A stretch of DNA of 49,266 bases, taken from contig CAZXEJ010000014.1 in assembly GCA_964639895.1 (NCBI GenBank), positions 1 through 49,266 on the forward strand. The letters run 5' to 3'. This document shows positions 1 to 8,011 of the stretch, in pieces (the stretch's first letter is position 1; every line of letters starts with the position of its first letter). Below the pieces are notes generated by a model, which saw nothing but the letters and a program-made list of their open reading frames with translations, searched no databases and was not told the origin of the DNA. Both the position numbers and the translations under genes were made by a program. The stretch is from CAZXEJ01 sp964639895. GTDB taxonomy: Bacteria; Desulfobacterota_D; UBA1144; Nemesobacterales; JADFKM01.

Positions 1-834
1 ACCTATCATCCTGTAACCACCACATCGTTTACATCCAGATTTTAAAGATTTGTTCTTCACCTTGGCGTATTTCTCAAAAACGTAGGCGGGAACGCGTATT
101 GTCCTGGTCTGGTAGAAGACGGCCCTGCTCATGGCCTGGTTTATCCACCAGCAGGCATAGGTCGAGAAGCGGAACCCCTTTCGGAAGTCGTACTTCTCGA
201 CGGCCTTTATAAGACCGAGGTTGCCCTCTTGGACAAGATCGAGAAACGGCAGGCCGCGGCCCACGTACTCCTTGGCCATCTTGGCCACGAGCCTGAGGTT
301 GGCCTTGATGAAGCGGGCCCTGTAGCGAAGGTAGCTCCTGCGGCTCGATCGGTACATAGCAAGAAGCATGCGCACCTCGTCGGTAAGCCGAATACGGCGT
401 CTGCTGAGACACCTCCGTATCGTCTCCGGCTCGGCGCTTTCGGGAGAATCGTCGAACTGCGCAACAAAGTCCGTCCCCAGCAAGGCGTCCACCTTCGACA
501 GGGCCCTGCGAGCCGTCGACTTGCACTGTTTTATCTTGGCTGCAAACAGGAACTCCTGCTTCGGCTTGAGCAGGGGTTCCGAGCCCAGTTCCTTGAAGTA
601 GGAGTTGATGAGACGTGTCTCCTGATTTGCAGCGTAAGACCCATAACCCTGCTCTTCTACCTGGGAACCATATGCGTAGGGTTCTTCGTCGTCTTCGACC
701 CCATTATCGACCTCGAGCGATACGGCACCTTCCACCTCTTCGCCCTCGTCCTCATCCCCAATGGAGAGGGCACCGTCGAAAGGATCAATCCCATACAGCC
801 GCCCGACCGTATCCAGTGCCTGTTGCTTTATCAT
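1..834 (-). CDS. Sigma-70 family RNA polymerase sigma factor (3' part off the left edge)
   Basis: 278 codons are visible, starting at ATG 834 behind a strong ribosome site (AAGGAGG, 8 bases upstream). The frame is open to base 1, so the C-terminal half (regions 3 and 4) is outside the window. Residues 1-65 are acidic and unconserved. Residues 72-100 look like region 1.2 (NSYFKELGSEPLL). Residues 175-250 are a clear region 2 with KANLRLV, DLVQEGNLGL, FSTYACWWINQAM and TRTIRVP, the core-binding, -10-melting and -10-recognition segments. This is an RpoD/RpoS/RpoH-type factor that directs RNA polymerase to promoters; the subgroup cannot be decided without region 4. Residues 260-278 (with a CxxC pair) do not resemble region 3, and the DNA there is AT-richer than the rest. 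Confidence 0.85.
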   Translation of the reverse strand, partial: MIKQQALDTVGRLYGIDPFDGALSIGDEDEGEEVEGAVSLEVDNGVEDDEEPYAYGSQVEEQGYGSYAANQETRLINSYFKELGSEPLLKPKQEFLFAAKIKQCKSTARRALSKVDALLGTDFVAQFDDSPESAEPETIRRCLSRRRIRLTDEVRMLLAMYRSSRRSYLRYRARFIKANLRLVAKMAKEYVGRGLPFLDLVQEGNLGLIKAVEKYDFRKGFRFSTYACWWINQAMSRAVFYQTRTIRVPAYVFEKYAKVKNKSLKSGCKRCGGYRMIG

Positions 835-1134
835 CTACGTCCTCCTTGCAATCTTTAAGATGTCGGTGCTCCGTGTTTCGATGCAGATGGGGGTGACTGC
901 GAACCGTTCTGTACTTATTAACCGAGGTCGGATGATTTGGTTTCAGCACGGAAGGGACGAGGCCGAGAAGGGTGAAGGCGCCAAACACCAGGGGAGCACC
1001 TCTTCCAGGAGAGAAGAGATAGCGGACAGTGTGAGAGGGCGACCCCAGCCACTACTCGCCGCTCAGCCCCGCGACAGCCAGCGGACGCCGAAGCCGCCCG
1101 TCCCGCCCAGGTCACTGCAGCCCCATGCGCCTCC
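835..1134. other. Gene-free spacer between lemA and the sigma factor gene
   Basis: No coding region recognised on either strand. It must hold any promoter of the minus-strand sigma factor gene, but I could not pick out a convincing -35/-10 pair. Confidence 0.4.
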
Positions 1135-1677
1135 TTATATCCCCGGAGGGCGCAGCTCGAAATACTCCATCGGACGCAGGCGCGCAAGCCACCCGGCCAG
1201 GCGGCCGTGCACGGTGGCGAGCTCGCCGTTATAAGCCCTTACGGCCGTGTTGTAGCGCAATCTCGCACGCTGTATATCACTCTCGAGACGCTCGATCGAT
1301 TCGCGCAGGCCGCCGGCACCGGCCCACACGGCCCCGTCGACGCCGTCGAGTATGTCAAAGAGGGTGAGCAGGCACGACTGGACCACGCGCTCCGCCCGCG
1401 ACAGCGAGGCCGGAGTGGTGAAGCGTTCCGCCTCACGTGATGCCTCCCGCATCCTGGACAGCGTTACCTCGGCGTCGAGGTGGAGCACCGAGAGGGCACG
1501 AGTCAGCTCCGCCACAAGGCGACGGCGCCTGTCGAGAAGCTCCGCCACCTCCTCCCAGGCGGCCTTACACCTGGCTGCCCGGCCGTGCAGCCTCAAGAAG
1601 GCGGCTACCACCGCCACGGCGGCCGACCCCGCGACCAAGGCCACCGCAGCCGACACGTGTCCCGACAACTGCTTCAC
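1135..1677 (-). CDS. lemA: LemA family protein
   Basis: 180 residues, close to the usual LemA length. One N-terminal membrane helix (about residues 8-28) is followed by a helical domain. The family signature is visible near residues 140-150 as RYNTAVRAYN, preceded by an amphipathic ESIERLESDIQRAR helix. LemA proteins are membrane-anchored helical bundles of unsettled function. The longest frame begins with GTG at 1677, but a GGGGGAGG run lies almost directly against it. A TTG at 1668, 10 bases after that run, is an alternative start. It is separated from the upstream DUF1015 gene by about 60 bases, so cotranscription is possible. Confidence 0.8.
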   Translation of the reverse strand: MKQLSGHVSAAVALVAGSAAVAVVAAFLRLHGRAARCKAAWEEVAELLDRRRRLVAELTRALSVLHLDAEVTLSRMREASREAERFTTPASLSRAERVVQSCLLTLFDILDGVDGAVWAGAGGLRESIERLESDIQRARLRYNTAVRAYNGELATVHGRLAGWLARLRPMEYFELRPPGI

Positions 1678-1737
1678 ACCTCCCCCGCCCCGCTCGCCGC
1701 AGGGGCCGGGACCGTGGAGACCGCGACTCGTGATGAG

Positions 1738-2967
1738 TCAATCGAAGGCATGAAAAACCAGACCGCTCAAGACCTTGGGATAAAAGTAGGTGGACTTCTG
1801 GGGAAGCTTCCGGCCCGCCACCACCACGTCCATGATGTCGACCGCCCTCAGGGGGGGAAGGATGAACGCAGCCTCCCAGCGGCCCGAATCGACGAGCGCC
1901 ACGGCTTCGTCGACCGATTTTACGTATTCGACCTCGCCCGGCCGAGCCCCGTCGCCGAGGACGTGGCCGTGGAGCAGGATGACGGCAAGCCCCTCGGAGG
2001 GGTCGGATGGTGGGTTCTTCGGCCTCAGCAGCCGTGCGGGCACGCGGCGTCCCAGGTAGAGACAGATCTCCGATGGGGCGAGTCCGTAGGGAGCCGCCTC
2101 CTCGCAACGGCTCTCCTCGAGCAGGAACTTACCGGCAAGGCCCTGCAGGAACGCTTGGTGCGTCCGCCTCGGAAGCTCCTTCACCACCCGGTGGGTCGGC
2201 TTTATCACCAGCCCCTCACACTCGGCCCTGGCCAGATACATCATTACGTAGTCGTAGGGGCGCTTCTCCTCGGGGGGGATCCCCTCTTTGAGCCGCATCA
2301 TATTCCTGAAGGCGAGCGCCGTCTCGTAGCGGTGATGTCCGTCGGCTATGAGAAGCCTCCCCCGGGCCAGCCTCGCAGACACGAAGCCATGGATGTCTGG
2401 CTCCGGGAGGCGCCACATCGTGGTGCGCACGCCGTCGCCGTCCGAGGCGTCGATCAGGGGCTCGATGCCGTCCAAGGCTTCATCGATGGCGCGTTCGACT
2501 TCGCCGCTCTCGTCGGAGTAGATGGAGAAGACGGGGCTCAGATTGGCGTTGCAAGCCGTAATGAGCTTGAGCCTGTCGGCCTTGGGGGCGTCGAAGGTCT
2601 GCTCGTGGGGCAGTATGTTGCCGGAGGAAAACTCCTCGAGTCCCACGACGGCGATGAACCCCTTGCGCACCACACGCCTCCCCTCGTGTTCGAACTCCTG
2701 GTAGACGGGGTAGATGGCCGGCTCGGCCTCACGTACGAGGACGCCGCTTGCGCGCCACTCCCTGAAGAGTCGCGCGGCACGCGAATACCTGGAATCGCCG
2801 GCTCCTGAGGAAAGTATGAGCCGTACCACGTTGAAGGGACTCAGCGAGCACAACCGCTCTCGCTGAGAGGGCGATATCACGTCGTAGGGGGGAGCCAGAA
2901 CCTGCTCGAGAGAACCGACCCTTTGCGGGTCGTACCTCACACCCCGGAAGGGCCTTACGTCTACCAT
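1738..2967 (-). CDS. DUF1015 family protein
   Basis: 409 residues, the family's normal size. The N-terminus (VRPFRGVRYDP ... LAPPYDVIS) and the central DGHHRYETAL motif, near residue 210, are the hallmarks of DUF1015. The biochemical role of the family is not established to my knowledge; the DGHHR motif recalls the ParB/SerK fold but I only infer this. ATG 2967 has GAGGAG 8 bases upstream. The start overlaps the last 7 bases of the Sua5-type gene, so translation is probably coupled. It sits in a minus-strand run with purE and tsaC. Confidence 0.85.
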   Translation of the reverse strand: MVDVRPFRGVRYDPQRVGSLEQVLAPPYDVISPSQRERLCSLSPFNVVRLILSSGAGDSRYSRAARLFREWRASGVLVREAEPAIYPVYQEFEHEGRRVVRKGFIAVVGLEEFSSGNILPHEQTFDAPKADRLKLITACNANLSPVFSIYSDESGEVERAIDEALDGIEPLIDASDGDGVRTTMWRLPEPDIHGFVSARLARGRLLIADGHHRYETALAFRNMMRLKEGIPPEEKRPYDYVMMYLARAECEGLVIKPTHRVVKELPRRTHQAFLQGLAGKFLLEESRCEEAAPYGLAPSEICLYLGRRVPARLLRPKNPPSDPSEGLAVILLHGHVLGDGARPGEVEYVKSVDEAVALVDSGRWEAAFILPPLRAVDIMDVVVAGRKLPQKSTYFYPKVLSGLVFHAFD

Positions 2968-3593
2968 CCCATGAACTCCTCGATCGTCGAGAACGGGATG
3001 TCGCCATCCCTGATGAGGCGCGGAGGAGTGACGGCCATGTTGATTATGGTCGAACCCCTCGACCGAGGGATGTTACCCGCGTCGACGACCAAGTCAACCT
3101 TGTCCTTGAACCTCTCGAACAACTGCTCCACGGTGAACAGGTTCTCCCCGCCGCTTACGTTGGCACTCGTCGAAGTGAGCGGCACGTCCAGTCCCTCAAA
3201 AAGTGTGCGGACGAAGGGGTGCGCCGATATCCTCACCGCTATGGTGCCCGTACCGGCGGAGATGGGGGCCGGCAACCTCCCCCGGCTGGGCAAGACCAGC
3301 GTAAGCGGGCCCGGCATGAACCTCTCGACCAGCCGTTCGGCCTGGGAGTTGAGCTCAACGTACTGGGCCATCATCTCGACGTCGCGAACAAGGACGGGTA
3401 TGGGCTGGCGCAAAGAACGGGACTTGCACTTGAACACACGCTTGACCGCCTCTTCGAGCGTGGCCATCGCACCGATGCCGTAGAGGGTCTCGGTGGGGTA
3501 TACGATCACCCCTCCCCCTCTCAGCACATCGAGCGATCTCTCTATTGCCTCGGGACTGTTCGCGTCAATAAGCTTCGCCAACCTATTCAACAC
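2961..3593 (-). CDS. tsaC: L-threonylcarbamoyladenylate synthase (Sua5/YciO/YrdC family)
   Basis: 210 residues covering one YrdC domain. The N-terminal signature GGVIVYPTETLYGIG (about residues 27-41) and the later TSTSANVSGG (about 141-150) are the ATP/threonine-binding motifs of the family. The enzyme makes threonylcarbamoyl-AMP from threonine, bicarbonate and ATP for the t6A37 modification of tRNAs reading ANN codons. The start codon is GTG at 3593, three bases after the purE stop. It lacks the C-terminal Sua5 domain, so it is the short TsaC/YciO type; separating TsaC from YciO would need a phylogeny. Confidence 0.85.
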   Translation of the reverse strand: MLNRLAKLIDANSPEAIERSLDVLRGGGVIVYPTETLYGIGAMATLEEAVKRVFKCKSRSLRQPIPVLVRDVEMMAQYVELNSQAERLVERFMPGPLTLVLPSRGRLPAPISAGTGTIAVRISAHPFVRTLFEGLDVPLTSTSANVSGGENLFTVEQLFERFKDKVDLVVDAGNIPRSRGSTIINMAVTPPRLIRDGDIPFSTIEEFMGW

Positions 3594-3596
3594 GCC

Positions 3597-4085
3597 CTAT
3601 CTGTCGACCTTTGCCGTCGCCCTCTCGACCTTCCGCCTTAGTTCCTCCCTGTAGCCGCGCACCCTGTGCCCGATCTCCTCGTACTTCACCCCCAGGATGG
3701 AGGCCGCGTAGAGGGCCGCGTTCCTCGCACCACCCTTGCCGATGGCGACCGTGGCAACCGGGATGCCAGGGGGCATCTGCACTATGGAGAGCAGGCTGTC
3801 GAGACCATTGAGGGGCGAAGAATCCACAGGGACCCCTATGACGGGAAGGGTCGTATATGAAGCCACCACCCCGGGCAGGTGGGCGGCCCAGCCAGCCCCC
3901 GCTATGAAGACCTCGATCCCTCTCTCAGGCGCTCCGAGCACATATTCCCTCACCCTCTCCGGGGTCCTGTGGGCCGAGGCCACCCTAAGCTCGTACTCGA
4001 TACCTAGCGCTTCCAGTGTCGAGCAGGCCTCCTCCATGACGTTCATATCGGAATCGCTGCCTACGATAACCGCAACCTTGGCCAT
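3597..4085 (-). CDS. purE: 5-(carboxyamino)imidazole ribonucleotide mutase PurE
   Basis: 162 residues, the standard length of class I PurE. Motifs in order: VIVGSDSD near the N-terminus, the catalytic-loop SAHRTP (about residues 37-42), GAGWAAHLPGVVA (about 63-75) and a C-terminal NAALYAASIL. The enzyme converts N5-CAIR to CAIR in purine synthesis. ATG 4085 is preceded by AAGGAG at a good distance. PurK is not seen nearby; the next gene downstream is tsaC, 3 bases away, then DUF1015, so the three probably form one transcript. Confidence 0.93.
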   Translation of the reverse strand: MAKVAVIVGSDSDMNVMEEACSTLEALGIEYELRVASAHRTPERVREYVLGAPERGIEVFIAGAGWAAHLPGVVASYTTLPVIGVPVDSSPLNGLDSLLSIVQMPPGIPVATVAIGKGGARNAALYAASILGVKYEEIGHRVRGYREELRRKVERATAKVDR

Positions 4086-4446
4086 GAATCACACTCCTTA
4101 CTTCTGCTTGCACCAATTCCCCACTCGCCGTGCCCAACAACAATAATATCTTAGTGAAAAACCTCCCCAATATCCACATCCATCGCCTGGCGGCCGCAGC
4201 CTCTCCCCGACGCCGCTTCCCGCCCCACCTACACTCCCTTGGCGCACCATCTCGGCTTCCACCGCCGCCATTCCCCCCTCAAACTCGGCCGGGGAACCCC
4301 GAAACGGCCCCTCGCCTACCATAGGCGATGCCGCCCCACCGGGCACGGCCCGTCCCCCCCCACGAGGCGGCGGTCGTACGGAGCCGCTCACCCTCGGCCA
4401 ACTCACCAGGAACCGAGCCAGCCACCACCCATCGCCATCGATCACA
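4086..4446. other. Gene-free spacer upstream of purE
   Basis: No gene recognised. The purE-proximal end holds an AT-rich block with a candidate promoter. The rest is GC-rich and pyrimidine-biased on the plus strand, without obvious structure. Confidence 0.4.
4143..4170 (-). promoter_or_regulatory. Candidate sigma-70 promoter for purE-tsaC-DUF1015
   Basis: Read on the minus strand: -35 TTGGGG, 16-base spacer, -10 TATTAT. The -35 is weak, but the site lies in a local AT-rich patch about 60 bases before the purE start. Confidence 0.35.
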
Positions 4447-5559
4447 CTAGAGCTTCATCTCGAACAGCTTGCCTTGGTGCTGTACGACCAGCCCCTTGAG
4501 CTCCAGCGCCAGCAGCGAGGCAAGCGCCTTGGATGTACCAAGGCCGGTGAGCTTCGTGATCTCGTCTATCGAGAGCACGCCCTCTCTCAACACCTCGCAT
4601 ATGGCCCGCTCATCGGGGCTCAGCTCCTCCATCACAGCCGCCCGTCTAGCAACGCTTCCCCCGGCCCCGGAGGCGGTGTATTCCCTGAGCTCGGCTATCT
4701 CTTCGACGATATCGTCCACGTTCTCGACGAGCTTGGCACCGGCCTTTATCAACCTGTTCGAGCCGCGGCACACCCCTTTCGTTATCTCCCCGGGCACGGC
4801 AAACACCTCCCTGCCCTGCTCGAGGGCGAAGGCGGCCGTTATCAACGAGCCGCTCTTGGCCGAGGCCTCGACCACGACCACGCCGAGCGAGAGCCCGCTT
4901 ATGACGCGGTTGCGCCGGGGGAAGTTGACCGACTCGGGACGGGTGCCTGGATGGAACTCCGTGACACAGGCTCCCTGGGCGGAGATCTTTTCGTAAAGAC
5001 GGGCGTTCTCAGGGGGGTAGACTACGTCTATACCGCACCCCAGTACGGCAACCGTACGCCCTCCGGCCTTGAGCGCCGCTCGATGCGCTATCGAGTCTAT
5101 GCCCCGTGCCATGCCGCTTACAACAGTTATGCCTCGCCTGGCCAGCTCTTCACCAAGCCCCTCGGCCACAGTCCTGCCGTAGCGGTCAGGGGCACGTGAG
5201 CCCACTACGGCCACGGCGTAGGAGTCGGTCGGCAGCAACTCGCCCCTAACGTAGAGCAGCGGCGGCGGGTTGTATATGGCCGCCAGATTCGGGGGGTAGT
5301 CGTCTCCCCCCACGACCACCACGTGCACTCCCGCTCGGTCGCAGACCGCGAGGCAGTGGTCCACCCGGTTCCAATCGTCGAACCCCTTAACGGCGAGAGC
5401 CGTCTTCTCCCCCACGCCCTCGGCGCGGCGCAGCTCCCCCAGCGAGGCCTCCATCACGGCACGAGGAGACCCGAAACGTGACACCAAGTCGCGGTAGAGG
5501 ACGTCACCTATGCCCTCGACCATACTGAGCGCCAAAGCGTAGGCTCGATCGTCCCTCAT
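4447..5559 (-). CDS. dprA: DNA-processing protein DprA
   Basis: DprA binds incoming single-stranded DNA and loads RecA during natural transformation. The protein has an N-terminal helical/HhH-like part (VEGIGDVLYRDLVSRFG), then the Rossmann-like DprA core with VVGSRAPDRYG, VSGMARGIDSIAHRAAL, GCGIDVVYPPEN, FPRRNRVISGLS and SGSLITAAFALEQGREVFAVPG. A C-terminal winged-helix-like tail follows (DEITKLTGLGTSKALASLLALELKG). I chose ATG 5559 because the family N-terminus begins there. The frame continues to an ATG at 5610, which would overlap the upstream gene by 23 bases. From 5559 the protein is 370 residues. It follows the MTH1187-type gene and probably shares its promoter. Confidence 0.93.
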   Translation of the reverse strand: MRDDRAYALALSMVEGIGDVLYRDLVSRFGSPRAVMEASLGELRRAEGVGEKTALAVKGFDDWNRVDHCLAVCDRAGVHVVVVGGDDYPPNLAAIYNPPPLLYVRGELLPTDSYAVAVVGSRAPDRYGRTVAEGLGEELARRGITVVSGMARGIDSIAHRAALKAGGRTVAVLGCGIDVVYPPENARLYEKISAQGACVTEFHPGTRPESVNFPRRNRVISGLSLGVVVVEASAKSGSLITAAFALEQGREVFAVPGEITKGVCRGSNRLIKAGAKLVENVDDIVEEIAELREYTASGAGGSVARRAAVMEELSPDERAICEVLREGVLSIDEITKLTGLGTSKALASLLALELKGLVVQHQGKLFEMKL

Positions 5560-5587
5560 CCGGCCCTCACAGCGCACGGCGAGCCGC

Positions 5588-5887
5588 TCAGCGCCGGGAC
5601 AGCTTCTCATCGAGGCTCCTCAGCTTACCCGCGATCGTGTAAGGCTTGTCCCTTCTGTCGCTGATGCGGAGCACAATGCTCATCCTCTCGACCCCAAGCT
5701 CATAGAGCCTGGAACGGCACCGTCTCACGATCTCGAACGCCTCCTCGAGTTCGCACTCGATGTTGGTACCCATCGAGTGGGACTCGTACGGCAACCCCGA
5801 CTCGCGCACTATGCCGACGACCTCGGCCACGTAGCGCGAAAGGGACGTACCGACACCGATGGGTATGACCGTGAGCTCGACTATCAT
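5588..5887 (-). CDS. MTH1187 family thiamine-binding protein
   Basis: 99 residues. The sequence starts MIVELTVIPIG and contains YESHSMGTNIE and VERMSIVLRISDRRDKP, which match the small MTH1187/YkoF-like family that binds thiamine-type ligands and forms dimers of ferredoxin-like folds. ATG 5887 with GGAAGAG just upstream fits the family N-terminus; the frame is open further 5' but that stretch is not conserved. A promoter lies 250 bases upstream. I looked for a TPP riboswitch in that leader and saw none of its conserved blocks. Confidence 0.82.
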   Translation of the reverse strand: MIVELTVIPIGVGTSLSRYVAEVVGIVRESGLPYESHSMGTNIECELEEAFEIVRRCRSRLYELGVERMSIVLRISDRRDKPYTIAGKLRSLDEKLSRR

Positions 5888-6139
5888 CTCTTCCCTCGCA
5901 CCCCCGACGGCGGTTCCACCGTGTGTAGTAGGGGGGAACCCAGCCGCACACAAAGGGGCTGTACGTAGAAAGTATGGGCTAGACCCCCTAACTCCATGCC
6001 CCCCCTCAGGCAAACGGGACCTCACGTGGCCGGGAGGCCCACGCACGGCGCCGCACGGCCGAACCCGCACCCGGCGCAGGCAGCGGTCCAACCATCCCCT
6101 CCCGGCCGGCCGATGCCCGGTGTCCAGACGGACGGAACC

Positions 6140-6169
6140 ATTATATAACGCCGCCCTAACCTTTGTCCA
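6140..6169 (-). promoter_or_regulatory. Sigma-70 promoter for the thiamine-binding gene and dprA
   Basis: On the minus strand: -35 TGGACA (5 of 6 consensus bases), 18-base spacer, -10 TATAAT (6 of 6). The -35 lies inside the 3' end of nth. It would give a leader of about 245 bases before the MTH1187-type gene. Confidence 0.6.
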
Positions 6170-6896
6170 TACGGCCTACGTATCGATCGGCCGAGGGACA
6201 CAGGTCACGGAGAGCACATTCGCTACAGCGGGGACGACGGGCCTTGCACACCTGCCTTCCGTGGTCGCCCACGGCGTTCGAGAAGAAGGTCCATTTCGGC
6301 TCGGGCACCAAGCGACGCAGCTCCATCTCTATGCGGTCGGGGTTGTTGGAATCGACAAGCCCCAGCCGCCTGCAGACGCGCCTCACATGGGTGTCGACGA
6401 TAACGGCCGGCTTGCCGTAGGCGTTGCCTACGACGACGTTGGCCGTCTTGCGTCCCACGCCTCGGAGCCCGGTGAGCTCCTCCACCGTATCGGGCACGGC
6501 GCCGCCGTACCGCTCGACGAGGGCGGCCGAAGCGGTCACTATGGCCTTGGCCTTGTTGCGGTAGAAACCGGTGGAGTATATCTCCTTCTCGAGCTCCCGC
6601 GTATCGGCACGCGCGAAACTGGCGGGATCCGGGTAGCGCTCGAACAGGCGCGGCGTTATCGAGTTGACACGCGCGTCCGTGCACTGGGCCGAGAGGATGG
6701 AGGCCACGAGCAACTCGAACGGGTTGCGGAATCGAAGGTGGCAGCGCGCCTCCGGGTAGAGACGTTCGAGACGCCGCAACACCAGGCGCGCACGCCGCCG
6801 CTTATCTACGTCCGCCGCCGGAGGAGAGGCGACCGGGGACGGTGTAGCGGATTTGCGTTTCATCCAGGGGGAAGTGTTGAACATCGAGGGAAGCAC
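6156..6896 (-). CDS. nth: Endonuclease III (DNA glycosylase/AP lyase)
   Basis: 246 residues. It removes oxidised pyrimidines and cleaves the resulting abasic site. The helix-hairpin-helix is LTGLRGVGRKTANVVV with catalytic Lys150, followed by VIVDTHV with catalytic Asp168. Cys217, 224, 227 and 233 have the C-x6-C-x2-C-x5-C spacing of the [4Fe-4S] cluster. The longest frame opens with GTG at 6896; ATG 6884 or ATG 6863 (MKRKSATP) may be the true start, since the first 30 residues are basic and unconserved. It is separated by about 70 bases from the ferredoxin gene upstream. Confidence 0.93.
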   Translation of the reverse strand: MLPSMFNTSPWMKRKSATPSPVASPPAADVDKRRRARLVLRRLERLYPEARCHLRFRNPFELLVASILSAQCTDARVNSITPRLFERYPDPASFARADTRELEKEIYSTGFYRNKAKAIVTASAALVERYGGAVPDTVEELTGLRGVGRKTANVVVGNAYGKPAVIVDTHVRRVCRRLGLVDSNNPDRIEMELRRLVPEPKWTFFSNAVGDHGRQVCKARRPRCSECALRDLCPSADRYVGRMDKG

Positions 6897-6969
6897 GGGC
6901 TGTGCATGCTTCCCCCTAGCAGTTTAGGCACGAGCGGCGGTGCGTCGGGCCAAGGGCGGGAGAGCCGCC

Positions 6970-7242
6970 TCACTCCCCCTTGGGTCTTGCCGGCTCCAGG
7001 CCCTCTTTGCCTTCGAAGAACTTGCGGTTTATCTCGATGTACTTGATCCACTTCTCCGGCAATTCGTCCTCATGGAATATGGCGTCCACGGGACAAGGGT
7101 CGACGCAGGCGCCGCAATCTATGCACTCATCGGGGTGTATATAGAGCTGTTCCTCGCCTTCGTAGATGCAGTCGACCGGACAGGCCTCGACACAAGCCTT
7201 GTCCTTCACACCGATGCAGGGCTCAGCGATAACGTAAGCCAT
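6970..7242 (-). CDS. fdxA: Seven-iron ferredoxin (3Fe-4S/4Fe-4S)
   Basis: 90 residues. Cysteines at 9, 17, 21, 25, 40, 43, 46 and 50 match the spacing of Azotobacter ferredoxin I and FdxA. By that model Cys9, 17 and 50 hold a [3Fe-4S] cluster, Cys21, 40, 43 and 46 hold a [4Fe-4S] cluster, and Cys25 is free. It is a soluble electron carrier. ATG 7242 has GGAGGTG just upstream. Its leader contains two perfect palindromes, suggesting a regulated gene. The acidic C-terminal extension (residues 55-90) is typical of the FdxA type. Confidence 0.9.
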   Translation of the reverse strand: MAYVIAEPCIGVKDKACVEACPVDCIYEGEEQLYIHPDECIDCGACVDPCPVDAIFHEDELPEKWIKYIEINRKFFEGKEGLEPARPKGE

Positions 7243-7267
7243 TGAACACCTCCGGGACAGGATATGT

Positions 7268-7280
7268 TTAGGTTACCTAA
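7268..7280. promoter_or_regulatory. Perfect 13-bp palindrome in the ferredoxin leader
   Basis: TTAGGT-T-ACCTAA, 26 bases upstream of the fdxA start codon. A perfect odd-length palindrome in an AT-rich leader is a good operator candidate. The binding protein is unknown. Confidence 0.45.
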
Positions 7281-7287
7281 CTACCTA

Positions 7288-7297
7288 TGCGTACGCA
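7288..7297. promoter_or_regulatory. Perfect 10-bp palindrome in the ferredoxin leader
   Basis: TGCGTACGCA, 7 bases from the neighbouring 13-bp palindrome. It could be a second operator or part of one composite site. Confidence 0.35.
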
Positions 7298-7313
7298 ACA
7301 GATAAACGGATTT

Positions 7314-7341
7314 ATTTTACCAAAACTTTCGAAATAATAAA
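7314..7341 (-). promoter_or_regulatory. Tentative promoter for fdxA
   Basis: On the minus strand, -10 TAAAAT at 7319-7314 with a poor -35 (TTTATT) about 16 bases away. It would place both palindromes just downstream of the start of transcription. Confidence 0.3.
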
Positions 7342-7354
7342 TCGTCCGCCCCCA

Positions 7355-8002
7355 TCATCCACCTTTGAGCAGCCGCCTGTATGTAGCCTCGATGCGCTCG
7401 CGCAAGGCGGCGAACTCCTCCTGATCCATGAGCGAGGGAGTGCAGCCGAGGGCGGCCTCGACCTCGGCTCGTGCAAGCTCAATGTATCGCTTCGCCCCCT
7501 TGAAATCGGTCGTGGCCCCGAGGCCCGTGGGATGTCCGACCTTGACCTCCTTGGCTGCGGAAAGCACGTAGTAGAGCTCGGCGGCCTTGGCACGGACGTG
7601 CCCGTTGTGGGGAGCCGTGCGCACCGCCTCCTCCATCTCCCGCACGGCGTCCTCGAAGAAGCCGCTCCTGGCACAGAGCATAGACAACCTGAGGCGGGCG
7701 TCGAAGTTTGAGGGCTCTATGCGGAGGGCCTCCCTGTAGTGGATCATCGCTTCTTCGACCTCGTCGAAGTCGTCGTCCACCGGAGCGCCCAGTCGGGATT
7801 CGGCTATGAGCCCCAGCACGTAGTGGCAGCGGGCGAGCTCTCTGCCCGACACCTCGCCCACTAGTGCGCTCAGCCTGTCCTCGGCCTCCTGCGTCCGGCC
7901 GCTCTCATAGAGGGCTACGGCCTCGTCCACGGCCTCCCGCCCCGCCGCGGGGTCACCTCTTCGCCCTTTGTGTCTGCGGAAAAGGAAATCGAACAGCCCC
8001 AT
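7355..8002 (-). CDS. TPR-repeat protein, last gene of the triose-phosphate operon
   Basis: 215 residues, cytoplasmic, with no signal peptide although it opens with a short hydrophobic/basic stretch (MGLFDFLFRRHKGRR). Helical repeats resembling tetratricopeptides run from about residue 25 to 135, for example MIHYREALRIEPSNFDARLRLSMLC and DAVREMEEAVRTAPHNGHVRAKAAELYYVL. Such repeats mediate protein binding; no partner can be named. It starts 9 bases after the secG stop in the same orientation, so it is cotranscribed with secG, tpiA, the pgk homologue and the aminotransferase. Confidence 0.75.
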   Translation of the reverse strand: MGLFDFLFRRHKGRRGDPAAGREAVDEAVALYESGRTQEAEDRLSALVGEVSGRELARCHYVLGLIAESRLGAPVDDDFDEVEEAMIHYREALRIEPSNFDARLRLSMLCARSGFFEDAVREMEEAVRTAPHNGHVRAKAAELYYVLSAAKEVKVGHPTGLGATTDFKGAKRYIELARAEVEAALGCTPSLMDQEEFAALRERIEATYRRLLKGG

Positions 8003-8011
8003 CCTGCCAAC

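Noticed and set aside
5888..6139. Possible TPP riboswitch ahead of the thiamine-binding gene
   Set aside because: The CTGAGA-type and other conserved aptamer blocks are absent from this leader.
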